Shown here: one piece after another, positions 1-12,900 of the stretch | How the letters are laid out: every line of letters begins with the position of its first letter | Position numbering within the stretch: position 1 is the first letter of the stretch | Source: Notospermus geniculatus | Lineage: Eukaryota > Nemertea > Pilidiophora > Heteronemertea > Lineidae | Reading direction: 5' to 3' | Assembly: GCA_002633025.1 (NCBI GenBank) | Contig: NMRB01000278.1 | Span: 99,570-163,569 of the forward strand | Length of the DNA stretch: 64,000 nucleotides | Translations under genes and position numbers: made by a program | The notes under the pieces: generated by a model | Told to the model about the DNA's origin: nothing | Databases searched by the model: none | The model's input: only the letters and a program-made list of their open reading frames with translations

Positions 1-427
1 GAGCAAACGGACCAGAGTTCATAGCTGTACCGACTTCCGCAGCAACATCCTTGGCCAGATCCTTGATGATGGCAGTCGATTTATCTCTTGAGCACTTGTA
101 CCCCTGGGCTATTTTGGAATCAGGAAAAGCTTTTTGGTGAACTTTGGTCAGCTTGTCCGCAACGGAAAGGGGGAGATTCAGTTCAACAATCAGCTCAGTG
201 TACATCGTTTCCGCTCGAATAATGTTAAGTTCTGTGGATGTGGGTGCAGCATTGTTGGTCATAAACGCACGGATACTGCGATTGCCCTTGGCTTCTGCAA
301 CAAGACTTTTATGTTTTTTGGACTCCTTGCAGTGTCTAGTAATATCATAGGCCCCAGAAGCAGCTATACTAAAGTCAGTTCTACAGTATTTGCAATAGGC
401 ATGCATGGGATAGCATTCAGACAGCAT
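1..427 (-). CDS. BED-finger / hAT-type transposon protein, N-terminal part, runs off the left edge
   Basis: Open minus-strand frame from the edge of the window up to an ATG at 427 (another ATG at 406); the frame is also open further upstream. It encodes a Cys2-His zinc-finger-like block (AYCKYCRTDF, then DITRHCKESKKHKS, giving C-x2-C and spaced His) followed by IRAETMYTELIVELNLPLS and FPDSKIAQGYKCSRDKST. This order matches a widespread family of BED-type finger proteins of hAT-like transposons found in fish and marine invertebrates. The catalytic part would lie outside the window. It could be a domesticated gene or a dead copy; no stop is seen in the visible 142 codons. It lies on the same strand as the upstream SAMHD1-like gene but is unrelated. 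Confidence 0.6.
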   Translation of the reverse strand, partial: MLSECYPMHAYCKYCRTDFSIAASGAYDITRHCKESKKHKSLVAEAKGNRSIRAFMTNNAAPTSTELNIIRAETMYTELIVELNLPLSVADKLTKVHQKAFPDSKIAQGYKCSRDKSTAIIKDLAKDVAAEVGTAMNSGPFA

Positions 428-3200
428 GGAGATACAGCCAGGTAGGCCCAAATTTTGATCTAGAAGCGCTGGGTTACACACTGATAGGCCAATGCTTTGT
501 TATCACATTGCACCGGAAAGGTGGCCCGTTAAAGAGAGGTTAGGCCTACCATGGTCAAATCATGTAAACATATGACCGCATGCAATCAACGCCGTGCACA
601 GTAGTACGCTCTGCTGGTGGCTTCTGGAACCCAAATGGTTCAGCCGGCCTGGAGCATAGACCCCTACGCACAACACTATGACTATCGGCCTGACCAACAT
701 AGACATTTTTGCGATCAAACTTGGCTTGTCTAGCGTTCTATATCAAAAAATAATGGTCATCAGAGCTGTCTAGGATGTGATGAGTGTGTTCATCATCCCA
801 ATTTCGAGTTCGAAAATGCGAATCGGGACTTACGCCAAACTGGAAAGTATAAATAATGTTTACTCCCCATGCAACCTCGATTCGTGACATTTTCAACACT
901 ATCCTGGCTGTGTAAATTCAGGTGGTGAGGTTTTTGCGTTTTTGCGTTTTGCGTTGCGTTTTTGCGTAAACTCCAGTAAGCCTTTCTCTGCTACGACTCG
1001 ACATCGTCCAAACGACTACAGAATGACTATAACAAACGTCTTTATTTTGTAACGTATTTATTTGCTTATATTAGCAGTGCCCATAGCAGTGCAACACAGA
1101 CGATGAATACCGTTCAGACATTATTTGACACAGCCATGCTTGAACATGTTTGGCAGAGCAGGGGCCTGATCCAGGATTGACAGAAAGGGGGCATAGCTCA
1201 ACGGAGGTGGCGAGCACCGAAAGCGCGAAGCCCAAACAGGGGGTCTGGGGTCCTCCTACAGAAAAATTCGACAATTTTTAAGTGCTTTAGATGCATTTTT
1301 CTGGCATCTGAGAGCACAACACTCGAACTTTTATCTGATTAAATATTTTCCTGTTAAAAAATCATTGCTGTGCCAAAAATAGCCCCCCCCCCGTCCGGGC
1401 CAGCAGAGCCACCTTGATGTGTGCGTCCGGTGGTGCCATATACATTGTACCTTATATTCAATCGGTTTGATATTGGCGCGGCCTTATTTGACACAGCCGT
1501 GTGCGCTTTGTGACTTGCACCATTCACCGTCGCGTTGACGTGACATGGGCCTATCAGATGGCGCTAAAATGTAAGGAAATGTTTTAAAAACATGAGACCA
1601 ACATCATCAGAAAATTCCACTCTATCAACACTGCAACGAAAATTACAAAAGAATTAAATAAAAAGTTGGATATGTAGGGTTTTTCTGATGAGCATTGACA
1701 TTATTGCAATATTTCCAAATTCCCAAAATTTTGATGCAGCAATAACAACAAGATGTACTTTCATCTGACACAAACCGAGCTTATCCTCAGATTGACTACT
1801 GAAGGCGTGCTGCGTCACGTACAACTTCTGCCAAAGTCATCAGAAATATTGTGCAAATACACAATTCAATAATTTTTGCCTACTTTTTATTAAAGTTGAA
1901 AAGGAAAACACGTCAACACACATATTCAAAGAAAAATTCCATAGTGTCGAATGACCTAAATTTCACTGTGTTCAATGTTCAACGGCCACGAATGAGGTTT
2001 ACTCTTTTCGACGAACACATACATTGTATCTTGATGACGTTTATCACAAATCTGGGAGGCCGATTTTTCCTACTCAAAAGAGTAAGGCGTCTATTTCATG
2101 TATTGAGGTACAGATGTTAACGCCCTAAAATTGTTTCGGTTTATCGGAATGTTTTGTGCACGCTAAAGGTATTTCGAAAATGGCTGCGCGATCAGCCACG
2201 ACTACGAACCAGAGCTGACGCTGTGCCAAATACGTCTGATCGATATTTTCTCTGTGTGCGCCTAGTTGTAGATAAAAAGAATAATAATAATACATGTAAT
2301 TAACTAAATACCATACTACTATAACCCTTTGCCTCCTGAGCCACTGCCACCTGGGACGCTGAGAAGCATTTTTGGCATTGTTGAGGGTTTTAGCATATAT
2401 TTTACCACAGGTTCATGAGAGTTTTTTGCTTGGTTATTGAGGGCAACATTAGAACTTTAAAAAAATATTTTCGCATGACCTTTGCACGAAATTTTAAGGT
2501 CAGGTGATCCAAGATGGCTGGCGCAAATAAAAAAACTCCTGCATTTTTGCTGTGTAAAGTCTCCTGACTCCTCAAAAATGATAGTTCATTCATAAAACAA
2601 TTATACATTGCGGAATATATTGTGTTCTCACGAATACAAACAGTTTTGGACGTAATAATTACATTTTTCAGATTTTGTGGCCCTTTTGTTCACAACCTTC
2701 CTACGCCAAGGGGCTCTTGTGGGGAAATTCGCACAGTTGTTGCTAGCCAATGCGTTTGACAATCGTTTGCCAAAGCACACTGCAGATAGTGCGTATTTTC
2801 CGGCGACACCACCGATCGCTAAGGCTAAGAATCCATTCACCCGAATTTCCAGCGATGCGACGCCGCTCGAAATTCGCGTGAATGGACAGCCAGCCTTAGT
2901 AACGCAAAAAAATTGTGGCGTAGTCAGTACGCCTGTCGCGTCTTGTAGTAAAATGAGGAGTACCGTATACGCCCTACGTAGGCAAAGGGTTTTAAAGTGC
3001 CTCGTTCACGAAGACGTGCTCCGAGCCCACTTTACGAGAAATACTTGTACATTTATTGTTGAAAGTGCACGTGTACATCAAGATATATCATTAAAAGTCC
3101 AACCATAACGTGAAGATGTCCAAAGCAATCTAAGATTTTGTTCTAAAACTAAGATGCCTAAAACAATCACTGATAAACATGATAAATAGACGTAATTGGT
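428..3200. other. Intergenic stretch, no gene recognised
   Basis: No convincing exon on either strand. It contains a GCGTTTTTGCGT-type short repeat near 930-965, a poly-C run near 1382-1392, and at about 1617-1781 a diverged fragment of the fold-back family seen at 9003-10578 (shared words for TCTATCAAC, TTTCCAAATT and TTTTGATGCAG). A 143-codon plus-strand frame at 2677-3108 has no recognisable similarity. Confidence 0.5.
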
Positions 3201-3300
3201 TTAGGGCCGATTTCACAAAGGGAGTTTAAGACTTAGACGCGTATAACTTCGTCAAATGCATGGTGGAAGTGCGTGCATTTAGTGAAGTTGCACGTGTCTA

Positions 3301-3432
3301 AAGGTCTCGGGACACTTGTGCGTTTTGCGGTGCGTGATGCGTCAAATCTTTTGTTATTTTCCGCCGTTCTGCTTCCTAACAAAAGATTTGACGCATCACG
3401 CAGCTCAAAACGCTGAAGTGGCCCGAGACCTT
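3301..3432. repeat. Hairpin MITE nested in the 3204-4496 element
   Basis: The 132-bp near-perfect palindrome starts AAGGTCTCGGGACACTT and ends with its complement. The inner arms share GATGCGTCAAATCTTTTGTTA around a short loop. Confidence 0.75.
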
Positions 3433-3569
3433 AGGGTTCTTTCACAGAGCACTGCTCTCCCAGGCGCATGCTTTCATCGGTATTCATAGGATAATAAGGT
3501 GTTTTCATAGTAGAGTTTACCACACCTGTCCATTCCTGGGCCGTTGTCTGATTGGCTGCTTACGATTAG

Positions 3570-3920
3570 GAGGCGTGTATCTCAATGCAGTAATAGGGGT
3601 GTTTTTAAAGTCGACTGACCCAACGCTGTTGGACTCGTCTGTATGGTACCGCTCTTGCCCAGGAGCAGCTGCCGCCTGGTGTAAGCTTGTGAAGTTAAGT
3701 TGTTGTAGAAAAAAACAAACAGAGACAACGATAGGCCCTGCACATGCTATACGAAAATCAACGACCAAATAAAATCTGTTGCATCCGTAGAATCGAGTTA
3801 CGAGTGGATCACTTATTGCCTAGCTGAGGATAAAGTACAAATCCGTACATCCTCATTCAATCGGGTCAGTCGACTTTAAAAACACCCCTACCGCATTGAG
3901 ATTTGCCGCCAGTACGCCTA
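3570..3920. repeat. Inverted-repeat MITE, family shared with 36327-36474
   Basis: The arms carry ATCTCAATGC, then GGGGTGTTTTTAAAGTCGACTG, inverted at 3865-3920. A second copy with the same terminal blocks lies in the SAMHD1-like gene at 36327-36474, so this is a dispersed family. Confidence 0.7.
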
Positions 3921-4232
3921 GTTTTATTCTGTCGACAAAGAAAGAACAGAGTCTGTTGACATACACTGAGCAATCCAGTTCAGAGCGCACATAAAGTGCT
4001 CCGCGCTGTGCGCCAATTAACGCTCACAATAGACGCTATGCTCTAATCCCCCAATGCGCGTTAAATGACAAAAGGCTTATGCGCCACAATTGAATTCTTA
4101 TGCTCTTTGCTTGCTTTGGACTGAGCTTCTTGTGCCCCTATTATTAGGGTGACAAAAAAGGTTATGTGCTCACTCATTCAACCCTTAGTGCGCTGTTGAC
4201 CAGCGACGCCCACTGTTCGCCGGTGTAATGTG

Positions 4233-4346
4233 CTGGTAATTTCTTACCAGTGTTTCCTTGGGCGTCCGACGGTGGCGCTTCGTATCGGAGCACGAGTAGT
4301 CAGTGCCACCGTCGGAGCCCAGGGAACCAGGTTAGTAAATTTCCAG
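4233..4346. repeat. Hairpin MITE nested in the 3204-4496 element
   Basis: The arms CTGGTAATTTCTTACCAG and CCGACGGTGGC pair with GCCACCGTCGG and GTTAGTAAATTTCCAG around a loop of about 25 bases. Confidence 0.65.
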
Positions 4347-4499
4347 CCAATGAAACATCAGCTGTGTACAGTAAATCATTCATTTAGTCCACCCCTTATT
4401 TTAATATGAATTGTGTCTAGAAAGCATGCGCTTGGGAGAGCAGTGCTCCATGAAAAAAACCTCTTAAGTCTTAACCGCGCTTTGTGAAATCGGCCCTTA

Positions 4500-5041
4500 A
4501 TGTTTAGCGCAGCAGTGTATTCACGGGGATTTCGAAAACAACTGTTCGATCACCCGCACACAGCGGCTGCAGAGATATTATGGTCTCCGCCAATTCCGCT
4601 AAGACCGAAATAACGCATTGCCATACAGCTTAACAGTATTCGTCTGCTCATTATACAGGCTATACTGTGGTCGCGGAGTTATGCCGGATTGGGGCGATTC
4701 TATAGGCCTACATTATAACCCGCAGGAGTAGCCTTAAATAAATGAAAGGAATACCCGAATACAAATCTCGGGAAGGCATGTCTTGGATTCATTCATATTG
4801 AAAACATGAAACCAACATCGTGCCCATGTACATGTAATATGGTAATAGCAAAATGGGCGGATATGAAGCCAATCCGGCAAAACTTCGCGACCACAGTATT
4901 TATTTCGTGTTCAGTAAAGAAACACAATTACAAAGGGAAAAAGAACAAACAAAGAAGCTTACTCATACAGCCTACTCATCCTAGAGGTCTAGGTATGTAG
5001 GCACTTTCCTAATATCATGAAATCAGCTACAAGTATAGTTA
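4500..5041. other. Intergenic, nothing recognised
   Basis: No exon, RNA gene or clear repeat could be identified in this stretch on either strand. Confidence 0.4.
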
Positions 5042-5215
5042 AGGCTGGTGTTATTTGGCGAGCCGCTCTCTGTGCAACGATCTGGCCTGTTTTTAGATGG
5101 CGAGCCGCTCTCTGAGCAGATTTGTGTTGCGCAGTTGCAGAGCGAGCCTGATGGATGTGCAGTGAACAAATTTATCCTTGCTCAGCGAGCTGATGGGCCA
5201 CATTAATTAATTATG
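5042..5215 (+). repeat. Dispersed repeat, second copy inverted at 35345-35606
   Basis: Shares long blocks with the complement of 35400-35610, including GGTGTTATTTGGCGAGCCGC and GAGCAGATTTGTGTTGCGC. The motif GGCGAGCCGCTCTCTG occurs twice in each copy. Confidence 0.7.
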
Positions 5216-5236
5216 AGGAGGTCGTGAAAAAATTCA

Positions 5237-5307
5237 TCCCAGCCGGGAGTCGAACCGAGGACCTAACGCTTACTAGGGAAAGGCTCTAGCCGACTGAGCT
5301 ACCGGGA
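5237..5307 (-). tRNA. tRNA-like sequence, probably a pseudogene or SINE head
   Basis: Read on the minus strand it has a 7-bp acceptor stem (TCCCGGT with GCTGGGA, two wobbles), a good D arm (GCTC-AGTCGGCTA-GAGC) and a B-box-like GGTTCGACTCC. The anticodon stem does not pair and the T stem has a mismatch, so a working tRNA is unlikely. The neighbouring repeat at 5042-5215 suggests a composite SINE-like unit. Confidence 0.45.
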
Positions 5308-5309
5308 CA

Positions 5310-6030
5310 GTAGCAGTGTTGGGGTTTCGTTGGCCCAATGTTAAACGGTGGTTATGAATATTCAATGTTTGCTTGCCACCTTAGACCAATTTCTGTATTC
5401 TCGGCAAGCATTTTGCTTGTCAAATAACCACTTCCGATCGCTTAATAGTCATTTTCCTTTAAAAATCAACAAGACTGCAATAAGCCGGAGGCTCCAGATC
5501 TTTTTCCCCGATGTTTGATTGAGGTGGAAGGACGATCATCGAATCCGCCATTTTGGTGTTCTGAGTGCGTTTTGTAATCTCGATTTCTCTTTGATCGTTG
5601 CGGTGCATAACTAATTACCTCGGCGCGCTATCCAAGCTGAAACATAGTGACTGCACAGAGAGCTGGGCCCGCCGAATAGTCACTCCCTACTGTTAATTTG
5701 TACACATCCAATCAATGACATACTCGATGTTATCTGCTTCACTTGGGAGATCTAATTGTAGATACAGCAGCCCAATCACTGCGTCGGCTCTCTGAATTTC
5801 CTCCACAGTGGATGGAGGTGAGGTTATAGAAAAAGTTTCACCATTCAACACATTATGTCCAGCTTTATCCAATGCTCGCTCTTAATTCACTACACGTCCA
5901 TTATATGTGCATATATGTTGCCAAGTTTCGGGTTTTCCATGCATGTCAAGTCAAGTCTCCTTCTTATTCTCTGCGAGGTTGTACACTAATTCATATGTTA
6001 CTTCGAAATAAAGCTAGCTACCTATTCTTA
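5310..6030. other. Intergenic, nothing recognised
   Basis: No coding exon or RNA gene seen. The sequence becomes AT-rich towards the satellite that begins near 6030. Confidence 0.4.
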
Positions 6031-6420
6031 TAGGCCTAGGTATTCTTATATCTACCTATTATATATTATATATCATATATCTATATCCAAGATACAGAAT
6101 ACCACAAAATTGACACACAAAATGATAATAAGCAAGAAGTCAATCTCCAGAATTCACGAATTTTCGACCCCAACCGGGGTCTTTTTCAAGTGGAACTTTA
6201 CAATCTGAAACTCTAGAAAAGACTTATATCTTATATCTATATAATATCCATTATATCTATATTATATCTATATTTTTATATATCTTATATCTATATATTG
6301 GCCCGATTTCTATTTTATATTCTTACATCTATATATTATATATTCTGATATCAACCTTTAATCTATCTATTCTTATATCTACCTACAATGTATTCTTATT
6401 CTATTCTAACCAAGATTATA
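6030..6420. repeat. AT-rich degenerate satellite (TATATCTA-type units)
   Basis: Dense runs of TATATC, CTATATAT and TATTCTTATATCTA. A non-satellite piece (about 6090-6220) carrying a hairpin around GACCCCGGTTGGGGTC interrupts it. Confidence 0.75.
6143..6196 (-). ncRNA. Possible degenerate hammerhead-ribozyme motif
   Basis: On the minus strand a perfect stem-loop GACCCC-GGTT-GGGGTC is followed directly by GAAA, a 4-bp hairpin ATTC-GT-GAAT and TC. These match stem II, the GAAA core, a short stem III and the UC cleavage site of a hammerhead. The CUGANGA box is degraded (CTTGAAAAA) but a 5-bp stem I (TTCCA with TGGAG) can be drawn. A better copy lies at 24828-24885. This is inference from the pattern only. 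Confidence 0.35.
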
Positions 6421-6822
6421 CATGTATAGCCTATGTCATTACACATGATTGAGAAAAGAAGGTTTACAGAAGCACATGATGCTCAATAGCAATGTCAAAA
6501 ACGTGTTTTTACAAGATGTTTCTAGGTCTCATTCCACACACCGTGGTCGAAAACACCCTCGAAATTCTCTTCATATCTATATACGAAACTTTTGATAATC
6601 AAGTTATCAGCAAAACAAGTAAATGTGATGTTATACTGCATGACAAACATAGATATCCACGTACCAACATGGCCAAATTTTATCTCAAATGGAATGCGGA
6701 GTCGGACCTTAGCCAATGGTTTTACATCAAAATGCCTGGGCGGAATTCAATATTCTCTCACAAACAGAACAAGATACAGTATGACACAGCGCATACATGT
6801 ACATGCATCTACTAACATGTAC

Positions 6823-6966
6823 TTATTTACTTGCAGGGGATATGCTGGCATCATTCTTCGCCCGCCAGGCCTCCAAACTCTCCTTTGCTTTACTTTCCTT
6901 CTCTTTATCCTTGCAGTACAATTGTGTGATCTGTTCAGAAAATATACTTGGGAGCATTGTGGATAC
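6823..6966 (-). CDS. SAMHD1: SAMHD1-like exon 11: last coding exon with stop
   Basis: Acceptor TTTTCTATGCAG before 6966; 47 codons and TAA at 6825-6823. [19 protein letters not shown] matches human VSQLLPEKFAEQLIRVYCK; then a Lys/Glu-rich helix ends ASISPASK. The protein stops roughly 40 residues earlier than human SAMHD1, so the regulatory C-terminal tail (with the T592 phosphosite in human) is absent. A clear polyadenylation signal was not identified. Confidence 0.95.
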   Translation of the reverse strand, partial: VSTMLPSIFSEQITQLYCKDKEKESKAKESLEAWRAKNDASISPASK

Positions 6967-9900
6967 CTGCATAGAAAAGTATAGAAGTGGTGATGAGTGC
7001 CTTTTGTGCCATGATGACTGAATAACAAACAAGAAGCCCATCGGCCTGGCGCTCAGCTGATAATTTAGGCCTATATATGCAGTTTGATTTAAGGCATGTA
7101 AGACATGCAAGAGGCACCGCAGTGTTAGGGGAAGGGTAGTGTGTGACGTCAAATTTTATTCACTAAATGCATGGTTGGATAGGATATAATTATTTCCTTA
7201 TTACGAATAACAGGGATAAGAGAGATACTTGTAGCCCTATTCAATTTTGAAAGAATGAGGATGGTGTAATTTTTTTATCCCGACAGGTCGGCGCTGCGAG
7301 CGATGTGACCTTAGCGACGTCATTGACGTCATTTTAGGTGTTGACGTTGCGTCATGAGAGAATGACCTGTACATTTTTCTACAGGAATAATGACACAAAA
7401 ACGTTGCTATTATCGCCATCGTATCTCTTATTTTAAGAAAAAAACGTAATGAGATTAAAAGAAAATTTCATCTGCTACACGATGATGTAAGTTTAACTGT
7501 CGGATGACCAAAACAAACGGGTTATTCTCATGCCAGAAATAAATGGAAATAACGTTAGAAAAACGACATTTTGGTCACAACGCTCGCAGCGACGCCGTGT
7601 GGTGCTAGTACAGCGCGGTCCTCATTACATGTACATTTTATTTCGGAAATCATACGCTGAGAGAACAACAAATCATTGTCTGCTGTGGCGGAGAGTGCTC
7701 TTTTCTATGCCTTCGATAGTTAATCCCCGTTGGGGATTCCTGTTTTTTCCGCATTCAAGTACCGGTATTAGGCCTACATACGTAGCTTGGGGGAGGGGAG
7801 TTGTTAGCCATGCGTATGGAGAGCGTGTGTATGCAATTTTGCATACGCACCTTTTATAAATTTATGGGAGCCAAAATGTCATCTTGCTCAACACTACAAA
7901 GTGAATTCTCAAAAAAAAACATTGTAATTTTTAAGAAAATTGTAGCAAATGGCATTTTAGGAGCCAATTTAGAAAAAAATGTCCACCTATTTTTGGCAAC
8001 AATTATGAATTGAGTCACACCTGTCGTATCAGTCGGACATAGTGGACATCACTTTCAGGCGAATAGATTTTAAGGAATCTGGAAAACAAGGATCCTCAAG
8101 AAACCCTACGGAATTAACTCCAAATAAGGCAAATGATATGAGAAAACAACATTATTACGATTGTATATTCACTGTACAAACAATCCGCCAAGAAAACGTC
8201 TATATAATGTTTTTTTGCGATACATGTTCAAAATATGCACCACGGGGATAAGATTTCAGTCTGCAGGAACACTTTTGATTTTTCACCAGCAGGAGGGATG
8301 TCACATAGTATCACGTGGATTCAAGTGTACAGGTAGGTATGAGAAGAGGCATGAACTGCAGACCGGATTCCATAGGGTTCCTTGTTTTCCAGATTCCTTA
8401 AAATCTATATGGCCGCACCAGGATAATGAGGTACCGGCAAACCTAATCCGCGGCGCGGTGCTGACTATCAAACAGGTCAGAACTGCGTCACTGAAAGTGA
8501 GGCTAACATTGTTTTCCAATTAACTCCGAATAGCACAACCTGTTTCTAGGCCAAATATAAATAAATCATTGCACTCAAATTCAAATTTTACTTTTCTATT
8601 ATTAAGTACAGAAATGCTAAAATATGTATTCCTGATTTCGAGCAAAAATCCCTGCGGGAACATGATGAATTTAGTCGCTAAAGTAGACCACTTTAGCGTC
8701 AACAACAGGCCAATGATCGACGCCATGGGCTGCGAATGACGCAGTTTTTTGTAACGTCAGAATGACGCACGACGCCTGATGACGTTCAATAATCGCAAAG
8801 CATGCGCACTTGCGTTTTAACCTGGTTGACGATCAGCGCCTCCTTTTGTTTGCCGGTACTCCAAATGCATGGCTCCGGCACGTACAGCAGATTTTGGCTC
8901 CTCATTTTAAAATTCCTGTATTTTTGTAAAGCCTTGAAATATTTACCTGAAATTTTCACCACAAGCCACAATAGTCCAGTAAATTTGAGCGGAAATTCGG
9001 GCAAACCGAGAACAAATTGCAACAGAAGGTTTTTTTGCTTTAGATCTTTTTGATTAGGTCACCTTGGACATCATATCCAAAATCGGACTCCGGGCACCCA
9101 CTTAATTTGCATATTCAATTTTGTGAACTGACTTCAACGTTGGACGCCGATGGACGCAACAACTGAGCTTTATACAGGGGAATGGGACCCGATGTACAGT
9201 CATTGACATAAGTTTATCTACACCTACTACCTTGAATATTTCAAATACTACTGGGTCAATTTTAACACGGTTTGTACCACATGAAAGTATATAACCTTGG
9301 TCATATTTCTGCATCAAAATTTTGGAAATTTGGAAATATCATAATTATGTAATACCTCATTAGAAAACCCCCTAAAAATCAACATTTTTATTATGGATTT
9401 TTTTTTTACTTTTGTTGCAGTTTTGATAGAATGGAACTTTCTAAGGATTTTGGGCTTTGTTTCATCAAAATATCTCAAGTGGTTGCTGAGATATTTGAGA
9501 TTATCAAAATTTTGATAGTTTGAGATTTTCGTGTTTTTCAGGAAATTTTGATGTTATTAGTTAAAGCTAACCTCAGCATATGGGCTTACAAAATTTTGGC
9601 ACTTTTTGCTTTAACTGGGCCGAGATATTCATATTTTCAGAATATCAAATTGTTGATATGCTAAACTCTTTAACTTAAGACAGCTGTAACTTCCAACCAG
9701 TTTACGCTGAAAGTTCCAAAACTTCATTCTCCTACGTTTCTAGGTGAGCTCTGTCTACTAATATCAAAATTTTTTAAAAAATTGGAAATTCTCAAAATAT
9801 CGAAATTTCGATAATCTCAAATATCGCAGCAACCACGCAAGATATTTTGACGAAACAAAGCTCAAAATCCTTAGAAACTTTCATTCTATCAACCCTGTAA

Positions 9901-12900
9901 CAAAAATTCCATAATAAAAATGTTGATTTTTAGGGGTTTTTATGATATTTCCAAATTTCCAAAAGTTTGATGCAGAAATATGACCAAGGTTATATACTTT
10001 CATGTGGTACAAACCGTGTTAAAATTGGCCCAGTAGTATTTGAAATATTCAAGGTAGTAGGTTTAGATAAACTTATGTCAATGACTGTACAGCTATCTTT
10101 CTAAGGGTTGGATTTACACCCCTAATGTATTACCAACAGATAGAAATATGGTGCCTCGGAACCAGACATTAACATATTCTCAGATGTTTTTAGATGTTTT
10201 TTAATACGATATGACGCTTTTCATATAGATCAACACAAAAATGGGTCAAAATGCATAAAACGTCAATTTCAATTACGTAGCTGCTTAAACCTTCCAAAGA
10301 ATTGGCTTATTTGATTCCGATTCTGTTGATAATACGTTTATGGGGTGTAAATCCGACCGGTAAAAAGTTAGCTCTACATCGGGTCCCATTCTCCTGTACA
10401 GAGCTAAATGTAAGTTGTTGCGTCCATCGGCTTCCAACGCTGAAGCCAGTTCACAAAATTGAATATGCAAATTAAGTGGGTTCCCGGAGTCCAATTTTGG
10501 ATATGTTGTTGATGATTGCATATACAATAATATTGCATATACAATAATAAAACCTTCTGTTGCAATTAGTTCCCGGTTAATTCCTAGATTTACAGCCTCA
10601 TATCATACATGAAATGCCATGACATTTGTTAAAAAAGTTACGGTTTGATGAGATGTGTTCCGTTTGTTGGGGTGGGGAGCACCCGATATATAGTGGCCGA
10701 GATATTGCGATATTTCATTTTTACGCAAAACGTCCCCTGAAGGGCTTAATATACCGGTAGGTCAAATCGAGCTCTTTTTTGTCTCCGAAGCGAGTTCACC
10801 CATAATAATTCATAATAATAGATGAAATTTGGAGTATCTTGCTATTACGGTTACAAAACCTGCGGACGTAATTGGACTGATGGAGTGACAAACTGACGCC
10901 ACTGAATAGTTATTTGACAAGCTCTGCTGACCTTTGGTCAGCTGAGCTAAAATTAGATGTCTCTTTTTGATAACAGTAATATGTCCTCCGGGTTCTACTG
11001 CAAACATCTTTCAGTGCCAAAGACGTACTGGTACGTCCATGGATTTTTTGGACATTTCAGTTCACCAGATGAACACCAGATGTCGCTGCAATCTCTTATA
11101 CTGTTCTATGTGGCTCTCTCGCTGTGGACAGTGGAATTGTGTGGTGTTTGGGACTGGGGGAGACTGCGTGGTTGTGCTCCACCTCATTTTGGGGCAAAAT
11201 TGGGCTTTTTTGCGAAAAAATATAGTTTATGTGATCAATTTTTGGGAAATGTTCCCACCACAAATTCTGTATTCATTGCTGTTTTCTTGAAAGAAGACAT
11301 AGAAACAAACATTCTGATGCCGATTTGGGGTGTCTATCTGAATTTTTACCCCCTCAAATTTTGATGGGGAAAAGTGATCTAAAACCCGTTTTTCTGAATC
11401 AATATCGGCAGGCTGCTAGAAGGAGATCCTAATGAAAAATCATTCTATTTTCCCGTGCAAAACATTATAGAACTATATACCTCCTCCCTGTCCAATGGGA
11501 ATGCTTTGTTGGGTTCCTCTTTGTTGTAGAACAGCACATTTTTCACAGGATTCGCCTCCTTCATTCCATAGTCAAAACGTGTCACCTATTGGAGAAATGG
11601 GGTACTATGAGACGTTTCAGCCAGCTGTTGGCAATCAACTACAGGCCCTGGTCACATTTGGCCTACATGTACACGAATTCGGCATGCTGCAACCCGACAT
11701 AGTTTCGGCGTTCGGGTCAGCCGTGCCCGGGGGGGGGGGGTTGATATAAGTATGATTCACCCTAACTTCAACCTGGGCGAAGTGCCAAGCTTGGAAATGT
11801 GCACAGGTCAGTTGTAAATAATCCATGTCGATGTTAGGCAACTTTGCTTACTTGAGCCTATATCAAATTCAAGCTTGTGCTCAGTCAACTGGCAAATACT
11901 GTGGTTTGTGGTTTAATCATTGTGTTCACTTTATGGTGTCTGTTGCACAGGCCTGGCACTTTGCCCATGTTGAAGTTAGGGTAAATCATACTTTATATGC
12001 ATGCTGAAAGGTGCCACGAATCGCAAATCGGGAATCGATCATTCATTCCGTCACATGATTTGATGATCATGAATTATATTCGATGGCAGAAAGTCATTCG
12101 ACTTGGATCATTTCAACGGGCTGCGAATTGTCGCATGGTGGACACCCCTTACGGAACCATTAATCAGCTGCAAATCTCCTACCATGACGAGACGGTCGCG
12201 TCGCAATGAGTTGTGTCCCACAGTGTTGACATTGCTTATAATACTAACGCTAATTACGTCAAAATGACGTCACTCCCCGAAGAAATACAACGGATTCATT
12301 CGATGTGACGTCAAAATGATGTCAATAACGTTAGCGTTAGCGTTAACGTATGGTTTCTTAACCTCACTATTATTATCCCCGGAACGGAATAGTTATTTTT
12401 GAAGGAACGGAACAGAAATGAAAATGCGGAATGACCCTAAAGCTGCGTTTACCAGACATCCGGAATGCGGTATAGGGACGCGGAATACCCGGCGGAAGCG
12501 ATATGTTGTATGCGAAAATGCATTGCATTTTCCGCTTCCACGTTCCGCAATCCGCATTCCGCGTGTCAGCTAAACGTAGCTTAAAACCGCAATGGAGGAG
12601 CCAATCTAAATATCCCACCATACTATAAATGGCAACAGAACACGTGATCGAACGAGTTTTGTCAAAGACGGTTTCCCCTTCGGTTCTCCACACCCTCTGC
12701 CATTTATACGCACGTCGATAGTAAACATTTTCAACGCGACTCCAGGTTTCACAAGTGTGATGGAAAACGGAAAGGGTGGTCGTCGTTGACCATTTAAGCC
12801 GCGGTGGTCATTTTAGTAATGTGTGGATGTAATTATGCCGTTATTCGTCACCTCTGTAAATTATATCTTATATTTAATAATTCTCGGACATATTTTCAAA

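Larger units (their letters stand above)
3204..4496. mobile_element. Harbinger-type MITE (TTA target duplication) with three nested hairpins
   Basis: The ends are inverted (GGGCCGATTTCACAAAG at 3204 and its complement ending at 4496) and flanked by direct TTA at 3201-3203 and 4497-4499, the 3-bp duplication typical of PIF/Harbinger. The arms continue inward (3431-3470 against 4423-4478, around GAGCACTGCTCTCCCAG). Three other palindromes sit inside: 3301-3432, 3570-3920 and 4233-4346. No coding capacity, so it is a non-autonomous element that has collected later insertions. Confidence 0.8.

Noticed and set aside
2677-3108. 143-codon plus-strand frame
   Set aside because: No motif or splice context; sequence composition fits intergenic DNA.
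5237-5307. Working tRNA gene on the minus strand
   Set aside because: Acceptor and D arms are good, but the anticodon stem does not pair, so a pseudogene or SINE head is more likely.
11635-11841. Minus-strand NIDMDYLQL as the DYG exon of SAMHD1
   Set aside because: The true exon with DYGMKEANP and correct phases is at 11481-11585; the other lies partly in a MITE.
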